A program made the position numbers and the translations under genes. Below, one piece after another: positions 19,701 through 29,541 of a DNA stretch of 30,796 nt; the first letter of the stretch is position 1; every line of letters begins with the position of its first letter. Below the pieces are notes generated by a model. It was not told the origin of the DNA, ran no database searches, and saw nothing but the letters and a program-made list of their open reading frames with translations. Source of the stretch: Diphasiastrum complanatum (taxonomy: Eukaryota > Streptophyta > Lycopodiopsida > Lycopodiales > Lycopodiaceae); the NCBI GenBank assembly GCA_029204225.1, contig MU836297.1:1-30796 (forward strand), written 5' to 3'.

Positions 19701-21735
19701 GCTAGACAAAAAACATTGAAAAAACAAAGGGACAATTTTATACTCTTCAATAGGACAAGACTAGAAATTTCAAAAATGAATAATCAATGGTCAAAAATCA
19801 GTATGAATCTAGTAAAATGTATGAATTGTTGTTCCACCCGTGGCAGCTCAATTTTTTCCATGCAGCACATTTCCAAAAAAAACATATTAGAAATTGATAA
19901 TATACCTCTGTATGCAATATTTTTTTATGGAAATATACATATGAAAATGAATCCAAAAAAGCATGGTATGTCTGTAATTCTTGTGTCAAAAATAAACATA
20001 GAATATGCTACACTGTATTTCAATCACCTGAATATATACGAAGCATCTTGAGATTAGAGCCTTTTCTAGTGCAAAATCTAGCCTTCGTTGATGTTTCAAT
20101 TGAAACAAAAAGACGATATAAATTTTTTTCGGAAGGTTGGATCACAACAAAATCACTGCTTGATAATGCAATTGCATGTGATCTACATATTGAAAATGAG
20201 TATGCGAAGAGACAGTCCCTCCAAAAATTGTTAAAACAAAATCTAGAACATAATCCATTATTTGCAAGGTTTTACACCATCTATGAGAAAAATGCTTCAG
20301 ACAATAGTCTAGCCTTCATTTCTCTAAAACATATAGAGCTTGTAAATAGTAGTCAACATGATGACAAACCCACGTTAACATTGGAAATAAGCCTATTTCC
20401 TTTTTTATTTCCATTTGCTCATGGATTTTATGATGGAAATATAAGCTTTGTTGATTATGCTAGCCTACGGGCAAGTTCTTTCTTTTCGATGTTTACACTA
20501 TATCCACCCTACATAATAGTGTTATACCAAATTAGGCAAGCAATTTTAATATCAAATAGCATTTCATCAATAGTGCTACAAAAAGATATAATCAGCTTTC
20601 TCTCAAAGAATAAAAAAGCATCTGAACAACAAATATTTAGTCATGTTTTAAAATATACTCTACCAACTCAAATTTCAAACACACCATCTTGGCATCGACG
20701 CAATTTGAAAGATCTCTAAACAATGGTTGAACACTGGGGACTCCCCCAATTTTTTTTAACATTGATTGCCGACGAAAATTCAGAGACGAGATGGTTTGAA
20801 ATCACTGAGATAGAGAAAATTGCACAACAAATAAACATGGATTTTGATTGGCAAAATTGTCCGATTGAGTGCACAATGCTATTTGTCGTCCGATTGGAAA
20901 GATTCATGAAAGAGTATTTGCTTTCAAATCACTTCCATGTCATTCGATATGAGATCCAAAACAAAGGATCAGTTCATGCACATATCATATTTTGGATCGA
21001 AGAAGAAGATGTGGAAACAATTTCAAATGAAATCATTGCATGCATTCCAACAAAATGGAATGACCAATTGCACAAATTTGATGAGCCTATTAATGAATTT
21101 GATAGAGACCTATGTAATTTGGTTGTTAAAAAACAGCTCCATTATTGTCGAAAAAACTGCAGAATAAAAAACAATAAAAAAAATCCATGCAAATATGGAT
21201 TTTTATTTCAACCATTTTCATCGCCAACACATCTCAGTTTCAAAAATAGAAATTGGATATATTATCGACCTAGACATGAAGATAGGAATGTAGTACCATA
21301 TCATCCAAGTATACTTTTTCTATGGAAAGCGCACATGAACTTACAAAGGATTAGCAACATAAATTGATCATATTACATTCTAAAATATGCTATGAAGTCT
21401 GAACCATCTGGACACTTAAATTTGGAAATAGGAGACGCAAAACGTATAGGATTAGAATACATGGACAATAACATATTAAAACTAATTACAGCATCAATCT
21501 TAACAAAGCCAACAAGTCTATCTGAAATAACATTGCTTGTTTGCAAATTCCTATGATAAAAAGAAGCGAAGCTGTTCATTATATTGATAGCTCTCCTCCA
21601 AATCTTAGATGTAGATATGTGAGTCGAAATAACACATTGATGTTCCATCCAATTGTTGTTTACACATACAGACCTGTAGAATTGGAAAAATTAACATTTT
21701 ATAAATTCTGGAATGTGTATGATGTAGAAAAAAAA
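19701..21735 (+). pseudogene. Helitron Rep (HUH rolling-circle endonuclease) portion
   Basis: The N-terminal part reads ARQKTLKKQRDNFILFN, then in another frame AWYVCNSCVKNKHR, a zinc-binding CX2C segment. Helitron-typical text follows: LFPFLFPFAHGFYD, FTLYPPYIIVLYQIRQA, WHRRNLKDL and HWGLPQFFLTLIADE. The HUH metal motif is GSVHAHIIFW (HAH at 20975-20983). The two-tyrosine motif is YYILKYAMKSEP (21371-21406), and TKPTSLSE follows. These are the nicking and strand-transfer residues of Helitron Rep. Stops are TAA 20717-20719 (Gln expected), TGA 21365-21367 and a frame change near 21545 in a T run. The frame meets TAA at 21736 after an A8 run; one more A would carry it into the helicase. Not functional as read. 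Confidence 0.88.
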
Positions 21736-23469
21736 TAAAAAAGTCAATACTCCTTTTGATTACATTGACAAGATAGGAAACTACTTGTATAGGAGTAATA
21801 AACTTATAAGATTTACTGACTATCATCCTGTGCATCATACAGAAGCCTTCTTTTTTAATGTTTTGCTCAAAAACATATCTTTCCGTAATGAACAAGAATT
21901 GATAAGACAAAATAATACTGATCGTTCATATTTCTTGGAGTGCGTACTTCAAAATTTTGTTGAGAAAGAGGAGGATATTGATATCTACATCGCAGAATAC
22001 GCCAATAGACAATTTCTTGAAAGAGAACAACGACAAGAAATTTCAAATATACTTCTACAAAAAAAACTACTTATCAGCGTAACATTAACAATCTCAAATT
22101 CAGCAATCGAAAATCCACAAACCATATCTTTGCCAGAAGATACGAAAAACGATTTGGGCTTGGAATCTGAATTTGAAAGCATGCGAAATTCATCGCTTAC
22201 TGATGAACAAGATAAGGTATATAAAATTATTACGAGCTCAAATTCGAAATTGTTTATTTTATCAGGCACTCTAGGAAGTGGAAAAACATTTCTGATACGA
22301 TACCTCGCTTACAAATGTATCGAGAACAAACAACCAATTTTGTTAGCCGCAACAACAGGTGCAGCTGCATCTCGATTAGCAAAACAGGCATTTACAGTTC
22401 ACAACTTATTCGCAATTCCAATAAATCAACTTTACATAAAAAATCTGATACCAACCGATTTCCGACACAAATTAATATCTGAAGCAAAATTTATTGTGAT
22501 AGATGAAATGTCAATGCTAACTGCTCAAATTTTAACATACGTGATTCATCAAATAAATCAAATAAAAAAAATTCATCTAGCATTGTATTTGAAAATTATA
22601 TCTTACTTTTAGTCGGTGATCATGCATAGCTTCCAACTATTTGTAAACACAAATTAGAATCGCTTTGTTTAATGTGTCATCTTTCAAATTCTCCATTTTG
22701 GAAAATTGCAATACACTTGCAACTATCCTACTCAATTAGGCATGCTGACGATCCCGGATACCTTCATTTCCTGAACAAAATTAGATTCCAAAAGCCCACG
22801 CAAGTAGAGATAGACAAAACATTAACTACTTGTGCACTTCATAGGTCCAGCATACCCGATATAGCAAATCATAATACAACCATCGTATGTACCCATAGAG
22901 AAGATGTGCTCTATTTTAACAACCTCATCTTAGAAAAACTATTTTCTACCTCGGATATACTAGAAATTTCTGTTAAAACAAATGCTACATTAGAAAGCGA
23001 CCTGACAACATGGATCAATGATCCATTATTCCATCAAATTCCAAAACTAGCTATAGGAGCAAAGGTGATGGTTCTTGCAAACTTGGATATTTCAAATGGT
23101 ATAGTCAATGGCACCATAGCTCACATAACTGCTTTCAAATATTCCAAAATTCATGAATTGACAACAATCATCATTCAAACTGAAACCCCCAAAAAAAAAT
23201 TCAATATAACAAGATCTGCAATTGCAAAAATTCGATTCGACACAAAAATACTTTATAAATCTACATTTCCAATAATGTTAGCATATGCTATCACCGCACA
23301 CAAAGCACAAGGTGTGACCATTCGGGAAAAAGCCATCCTAGATATAAGATCAAATTTTGCACCTGGCTTGATTTATGTCATGTTGTCTCGAGTAACAAAA
23401 TGTGAAAACTTGTTGTTGACAACTAAATTGACACCAGAACATTTCCAACCGATATTGATTTCCATTTGA
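21736..23469 (+). pseudogene. PIF1-like helicase portion of the Helitron protein
   Basis: This is superfamily 1B helicase sequence continuing the Rep protein. Walker A is GTLGSGKT (22265-22288), Walker B is FIVIDEMSM (about 22490-22516), and motif III GDHAxLPT has its Gln codon as TAG (22627-22629). The C-terminal motifs are AYAITAHKAQGVTI and YVMLSRVTKCENLLL, ending in TGA after PILISI at 23469. A one-base loss in an A8 run at 22564-22571 shifts the frame between motifs II and III. In Helitrons the helicase unwinds the donor strand after Rep nicks it. The linker at 21790-22200 is acidic and without known domain. Confidence 0.9.
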
Positions 23470-23610
23470 AACATAAATATCCGAAATATTGTCATATCTT
23501 CAACGATGTACTATAATCATTTCTACCCACTTATTTTGTCTTCGTGTATGATTGTATATTTTTATTTTTAACTATGTCTTTTTACTATTTGCAAATTATC
23601 AGAAAAGGAA

Positions 23611-24819
23611 ATGGCATCCGAAATTGAATATGATCCAAAAGAGGTAATTATACAAATTTCATTTCCACTTTGGACTCATAAATGTCCTTTCTCGGAATAA
23701 CCACAATATCAAATTAATTGTTTCAGTTATTTCGAAAATTGAAAGCTGAGGTGTCTTCTTCAAAAACTTTTTCTGAAATACCATCATCCACGGAAAAAAT
23801 ATTCCCAACAACAAAACAGATTTTCTTATTGAACTCCTGTGGTATTGATCCAAACACATACAATCGAAGGTATATTCTATTCCTATTCTTTTATGATTTT
23901 ATAACATTCTATTTTTTTAAATGTCCCTACAAAAACTATGAATGTTAAATACATCTTTTGAAATGCCATTCTGATTTCAGGGTTTTTAAAACATCTATAT
24001 AACATATTCTCCATAAACATCCCTGCAACAATCACAACAAATCGACCAGCAATACAACATTTCGATGCTATGTTAAATAAGAACTACTTTGGAAAGATAT
24101 GAGTCGTGCCGAACTGAACGCAATCACAATGGACTTGGGAAAAAAATTGGGCCACTTGTCAGATGACGGTACAAAGCTAACAGATGGCCCGATTCAAATT
24201 GACACAGTTTTGGAGATTCTCGAAAGCGAAGTTTCTACAATGATCACTAACCCAGTAAGTGTGTGTTGCCATCTACATTTCTATATATATGATTATAAAT
24301 AATTGTTTTAACCCATTGCATATTAATACAAATTTTCTTGCAGGAAGAAACTTCTACATCGGCATTGCTATCTGCATCCAATACGCAGGTGAATTTGAAC
24401 CATACAATGATCTTCTTCTTTATTTATAAGCTTTCCATTTAACTAATACGATCTCCACCTGCAGGAAACAACATCAACAAAAAAACGTCCAAGATCAAAT
24501 ATTCAATCTACAAAATAGAATGCAAAGAAACCCACGGTGTCTACCTCGGCCAAACATGCAATCTACAACGCCGATTGCAACAGCATGCAAGGCTACCACC
24601 CAAAAAAATGGAAAACACTATTCTATGGGCCGATCTTTTTATGAGCAGTTTCATGTTCAAGTTTTAGATGTGTTTGAAGATAGAAAAATAGCTAACCGAA
24701 TCGAAAGGTTTTATGTCCGACATTACAAATCAACTAGCGAGTCTGGATACAACAAACTAAGATGTAATCCTGTAAATTCAAAGGCATACTGGTATTTAAA
24801 GAGACGCAAGCTCCTATAA
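23611..24819 (+). pseudogene. GIY-YIG nuclease gene with four introns, decayed
   Basis: Exons are read at 23611-23643 (MASEIEYDPKE), 23727-23869, 23981-24254, 24344-24388 and 24465-24819, each bounded by GT and AG with pyrimidine-rich acceptors. The first ATG lies 8 bases after an acceptor-like TATCAG. The last exon encodes the GIY-YIG core: YSIYKIE, then HGVYLGQTCNLQRRLQQH ten residues on, with the conserved Arg. In another frame comes FHVQVLDVFEDRKIANRIERFYVRHY, with the catalytic Glu, and GYNKL. Frame changes fall near 23985 (T run), 24097, 24479-24486 (A run) and about 24600-24645. GIY-YIG enzymes cut DNA; this one lacks the zinc motif of Penelope-element nucleases. It sits 140 bases after the helicase on the same strand. 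Confidence 0.72.
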
Positions 24820-25056
24820 TTCAGTTCATAATACATTTCTCGCATGCATTTCGTGTACGCCTACCAATTAAGCTTTTGGCTTGTTAATTTCAAATTTTGC
24901 TTTCTTCTTGTGCTATCTATTACAACAACTTGATTTTTTGCAAGTTGTAATTTTAACAATTTTAGATACAATTTTTTTAAACTTTCAATGTTCTTGATTT
25001 TGGTTGCGACTCTTACAAATAAGTCAATAGCCTCGTTTTCTGCAACTCAATGCAAT
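24820..25056. other. AT-rich flank after the nuclease gene
   Basis: No gene is seen. The base composition resembles the rest of the 14.5-25 kb block, so it is probably the same element's 3' flank. Confidence 0.35.
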
Positions 25057-25082
25057 GTTACAATTGCGTAGCCAATTATAAC
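25057..25082. other. Short hairpin near the right end of the Helitron-like block
   Basis: GTTACAATTG, a six-base loop CGTAGC, then CAATTATAAC form a 10-bp stem with one mismatch. Helitrons carry a hairpin just inside their 3' end, but the expected CTRR end about 10-15 bases further on is not seen here. The assignment stays open. Confidence 0.35.
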
Positions 25083-25174
25083 TTTTACAATGTGTCAATA
25101 GAACATGTCATTGATGTCTTCAAGTCAATGCAAGGCTAGAATTGGTAGCTAGTTGAGATAGGGTGGCTGCCGCT

Positions 25175-25210
25175 AGATCTGAGATGGCAAAGAGATCTGA
25201 GATGGCAAAG
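25175..25210. repeat. 18-bp perfect tandem duplication
   Basis: AGATCTGAGATGGCAAAG occurs twice in direct succession, in a short GC-richer patch that marks the change out of the AT-rich block. Confidence 0.9.
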
Positions 25211-25309
25211 AGCGTGGCTGTAGACTAGCACCCCATCTTAGAAATATGACAATGGTTGGCTACACTGCTTTCTAACCAATCATTGTACAGCTCATGCTCA
25301 TTGTTTTAA

Positions 25310-26640
25310 AATAGCCCATAACTGCTGAGGATCGAAATCTGAAGATCGGAATTTGGAAATCGATTCAGGGTCAGATTCTTATCAATGATAGAAATCCGAT
25401 CCAGGATCGGATCGGTTCGGTTCGGTTCGATGGATCGGATTAGTGCTTGGGTCGGAATTTCTGGTACACTGATGGTTCGGAATCACCGTAGATGCGCTCC
25501 TGGTCAAAATATGTATTGCTTTCTGGATCAGTGAAGTAGGCCCTTGCCATTGTGCACAATCGCCCTGCTTGCCACTCAAGGATCGACGTAGTTCTGCTCC
25601 GAATCAATCTATTGAAGAACATTAATGAATAGCTGATTCCTAACGATGAACCGATGTACAGCTGCGCTCATTTCTACCAACACCTTGTAGACGGCTGACT
25701 GCAGGTTCATCAATTGTTTTCATTAAGAATCAATTAGCTTTGAGAAGGGTCGAGATAGCAGTGTTCAGGATCGATTTCCAAAAACGCACTAGATCGAATT
25801 TGTTGTTGACACAAAAAAGAAGAAATCGCTGCTGCAGTTGTGAACAGCTGTCTACTGTGGATCGAATCGATTTTGTAGTGCCCCCAGGATCGAAATATCA
25901 TAGCCGTGTTTCTGAAGGTCTGTTGAAGGACACATAGCTGTCATGAATTGAAGGTTGAAGGTCTGAATAGATGCTTTGTTATAAAACTGTTATAAAACTG
26001 GTACATTGCAGTTTCAGAATCATCCCAACTGCTAATCGATCCAGCATTGTTTTCGAGGATCGATCTAGGATATTAGCAAATGGATCGAAATAGCATGAAA
26101 GTCAATTTGTACAGTCGATAAATAAAGTTGTTGCTTAAACTCTATGGCAGCGTGTACAGTATAGAGTCAGTTTATGGCAGCGTGTACAATATAGAGTCAC
26201 TTTCAGATACTGTCATGCTGGAAGTGAATGATTGCAACGCACTTGTAATTGGTATGTTACATCTGCACTCCACTGTGGATCGGAATATGGACATGAGCTC
26301 CACCGTGGATCGAAATGGGTGTCCATGAATCCAGCATGTTGAGGGTCGGAATGCATAGGCAGGGTCGGATCGATATCGATTTACTAGAATATCAAAAAAT
26401 GTATTTCGATCCGGGTCGAGTTATTATTGTAGGATTGTGGGTCGGAATAACCAACATATTGACGGAGCCGATGACAGCTGAAAGCCGATTTGAAAAATGT
26501 TATGCGTTGAAGATCGTATTAGCTGTAGCTATCTCACATCATATATACATGAAGGGTCGAAATAAGGGACGTATTGCATGCTGCACTTAAATGCGTGCAT
26601 GGATCGATAAAAGCTAAGTGAGTAGTTATTCGATTCGCTA
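25310..26640. repeat. Cluster of GATCGAAAT-like words on both strands
   Basis: About 1.3 kb without a gene holds some 25-30 copies of GGATCGAAAT, GGTCGGAAT or their reverse forms, irregularly spaced. Examples are 25329, 25344, 25404, 25449, 25769, 25892, 26082, 26277, 26304, 26343, 26439 and 26555. Some run together as GGATCGGATCGGTTCGG. The spacing is not that of a tandem satellite. It might be a field of protein-binding sites or a decayed repeat. Confidence 0.55.
26144..26203. repeat. 30-bp tandem duplication
   Basis: The unit ATGGCAGCGTGTACAGTATA continues with GAGTCAGTTT and repeats at 26174 with two substitutions. Confidence 0.9.
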
Positions 26641-26679
26641 TACTCCGATACATTGCCCGTTCAGACATGCTTTTTGGTT

Positions 26680-26914
26680 TTGCTTTTGAAGTTTGTTTTG
26701 TTTGTTTTTGTGAAAGAAATTGAAGAGAGGAAATATAAATGCTTGAAGATACTAAAAGCTTTTGGAGGTTATGTTTTGTTCATTTTTTGAGAAAAAAAGT
26801 TTGTTTTATTTATTTTTGTGAAAGAAAAATGAAGAGAGGAAAGATAAGTGTCTGAATAGATAGTGTTAAGTGTTTCAGTAACCGTGTTTAATGGTAAATG
26901 AATCTTAGATTTGT

Positions 26915-26957
<43 letters not shown>

Positions 26958-27096
26958 AAGAGAGAGTTTTTTGGAATTTTGCATTGATTTAAAATGATTT
27001 AGGATAGTGTTCATAATAGATTGTTAGAATTATTTAGGATAGTGTATGTGTGTGTTTGAGAGGTGTATGTGTTTTGAATTTTGCATTGATTTAACA

Positions 27097-27159
<63 letters not shown>

Positions 27160-27471
27160 GTGTGTGTGTGTTTTGTATTTTGAATTTAATATAATAGATA
27201 AATAGATAATATTTGATAGTGACCGAATGTTAGATTTGTAATTTGTGTGTGAGTGTGTTTGTTTTTTACACTTTGCATTGATTTAAAATTTAGGGTAATA
27301 TATAAATAGATAGTATTCATGAATGAGAGAGAGAAAGGGAAAGAATTTGAAGTAGATTAGAATGATTGGAGAGATAGGGAAGGAAGTGTGTATGTGTGTG
27401 TGTTTTGCATTTTGAATTTAAGATGATATATAAATAGATAATGTTTAATAATAATTGAATGTTAGATTTGT

Positions 27472-27540
<69 letters not shown>
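26680..27540. repeat. Composite repeat region with three GA microsatellites
   Basis: Long GA tracts lie at about 26920-26967, 27102-27155 and 27477-27539. Between them the same words recur: 'gttagatttgtaattt' before a repeat tract, 'ttttgcattgattta' or 'ttttgaattta' after it, and 'atataaatagata'. The array is thus a decayed tandem repeat of about 200-280 bp whose unit includes the GA tract. A separate pair of about 105 bp (26690 and 26798) shares 'tttgtttttgtgaaagaaa' and 'gaagagaggaaa'. Confidence 0.85.
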
Positions 27541-27541
<1 letters not shown>

Positions 27542-27753
27542 CCGCACTTAGTTCCTCTTGACAAAGCAAGACAGAAGCTCTTTAAAGCCTTTATTCATAA
27601 TCCAACAAGGTAAAGTACAGCTGAAAAGTAAAATACAGTACTAGAAAAGCACCATAAAGCATAACCACATTCAAGACGTCCAGCTGATACCTGCCACCAT
27701 CCCGCAAAACAAAATTGCTCAAGTTAGTTTAGTGAGGAAGACAGGTGTCATAG
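27541..27753. other. Unassigned stretch before the third copia element
   Basis: No frame of note is seen. This is where the missing two thirds of gag should lie, so the GA repeat or a deletion has replaced it. Confidence 0.35.
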
Positions 27754-28386
27754 GTGAAGCCGCTGAGAATGCTCATACTGAGTCTACCAGATATGGCATT
27801 CGACAAAGCAGTCAGTCTTGTAGCTGATGAGAGACTGATGAGAGACGAAAGAGAGGGAAGCAGTGATCAAGAGAAGGCTCTCTTCACGAAAGGCAAGAAG
27901 AAGAACAAAAACAAGCCAAGATTTGAGAATACGAAGTCCTCGAATCAACAATCTTCTTTCTGCGATCACTGCCACAAACCAGGGTATACGGCCAACAAAT
28001 GCTGGTTCAATCCAGCAATACCTTGCATGCACTGCAAGAAGAAAGGGCATTCTGCATACGACTGCGGATTCAACCCAAAAAGGAAAAACAAAGCTGAAAA
28101 GGCAAACGTTGCAGAATCATCTAAAGATGCAGAAAGAGGGGAAAAAGCTTTCACGATACTCGACGAAGCTTCGACAAGCTACTCCGAACATGACTACGAT
28201 GTGGTCATCGATTCATGAGCAACATCTCACATAACCTGCAACAAGAAGATCTTGATCAACTTTCGCGAACTCAAAAATGACAGAGCGGTGATTCTAGGCG
28301 ATGGAAGCAGACACGATATCAAGGGCATCGGCTCTCTATAGCTACGAACACTGTCAGGCCAAGCAGAGCTGCCAGGAGCACTCTAT
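27754..28386 (+). pseudogene. Third copia element: gag end and protease, broken
   Basis: The frame opens in the middle of gag (LILSLPDMAFDKAVSLVADE). It carries two zinc knuckles: CDHCHKPGYTANKC, where the metal-binding His is Tyr, and CMHCKKKGHSAYDC, which is intact. The protease active site DSGATSHIT has its Gly codon changed to TGA (28216-28218), and another TAG follows at 28339-28341. The gag N-terminus and the LTR are not found upstream. Confidence 0.85.
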
Positions 28387-29541
28387 GTGCCCTCACTCAC
28401 AAAAGATCTGCTATTTGTCTCCAGGATGACAGATCTAGGCATTCGAGTTTTGTTCGATGACAACACTTGTCGTATGATCAAGAAGATGACAAACAAGTTG
28501 CTGACAGTCGGATGCAGAGAAGAAAACCTCTACCAGGCCAAAATAATCAGCAACTCTGATAGCATATTAAATGCTTCAGAAAACAAAGATCAGCTCTGGC
28601 ATAGGAGAATGTATCATCTGAACCTTCAGAGCCTATACGACATGAGCACAAAGGACATTGTCACAAGTCTCAAAATATCAAGGCCTGAGGCTGAGTTCTG
28701 CGAAGCTTGTCAGAAAGACAAGCAACATCGAAATCCGTTCATGCATGAGGAAAGGAGAGCCAAGAAAGTGCTTGAGCTCGTCCACTCTGATGTCTGTGGA
28801 CTGATGAAAACAAATTCACTCTCGAGTTCGAGATATTGTCTAACGTTCGTAGATGATTACAGCCGAATGACCACGATCTACTACTTGAAGAAGAAATCCG
28901 ATGTATTTGATTCTTTCAAGAAGTTCGTGGCATTCGTAGAGTGACACACCTCGAAAAGGATACAAATCCTTAGATCTGACAATGGAGGTGAATTCAAAAG
29001 CACAGAATTCTCAAGATTTTGCAAAGAACAGGGGATCGAACACCAGTTCACTCCTACATACACACCAGAATACAACAGTGTGACAGAAAGAAAAAATAGA
29101 ACGCTAGTCGAAGGAGCCAGATGTATGATAGCACAGGCTCAATTGCTAGGCCAATTCTGGGTTGAGGCAATAGTTGCAGCTGTACACCTGTAGAACAGAT
29201 CTACAATGACAGCGCTGGAGAACAAAACACCATACAAAATGTGGACAGGCAGAAAGTTTGATCTATCATACGCACGAGTGTTTGGATGTGCAGCATACAA
29301 GCACATTCCAAAGGAAAAGAGAAGCAAGCTCGACGACAAATCCGAGCAAACAATCATGGTCGGCTACTCGAACGGAACACATGTGTACAGACTCTACGAT
29401 CCAACCATGAAGAAGGTTGTTTCAAGCAGAGATGTAAAGTTCGACGAGTCCACATTCCCTGGACTGAAAGACGAAAGAGGCCATGAGATCTTAACATTGC
29501 TGCCTATTCAAGAGGGAGATCGAGGACAAACATCAAATTAG
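28387..29541 (+). pseudogene. Third copia element: pre-integrase and integrase, broken
   Basis: The frame continues with LWHRRMYHLN and CEACQKDKQHRNPF (zinc-binding segment). The integrase core follows: HSDVCG, FVDDYSRM, LRSDNGGEFKS and ERKNRTLVEGARCM. TGA at 28942-28944 and TAG at 29191-29193 interrupt it. PEYNSVTERKN stands in place of the usual PQQNGVAERKN. The tail GYSNGTHVYRLYDPTMKKVV..RDVKFDE is the conserved copia segment after integrase. All breaks lie in one frame, without shifts. Confidence 0.9.

Noticed and set aside
21785-23469. Helicase as a host PIF1 gene
   Set aside because: It follows directly on the Rep HUH and two-tyrosine motifs in the same orientation, with only an A-run shift between; this is the Helitron arrangement.
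24465-24819. GIY-YIG domain as part of a Penelope-like retroelement
   Set aside because: There is no reverse transcriptase nearby and no Cys/His zinc motif between GIY and YIG; the neighbour is a Helitron helicase.
25057-25110. Hairpin as a proven Helitron 3' end
   Set aside because: No CTRR terminus at the expected distance and no matching 5' TC end could be fixed at about 14.45 kb.
26769-27547. Minus-strand frames rich in Ser-Leu repeats
   Set aside because: They are GA microsatellites translated as CTCTCT; no gene.
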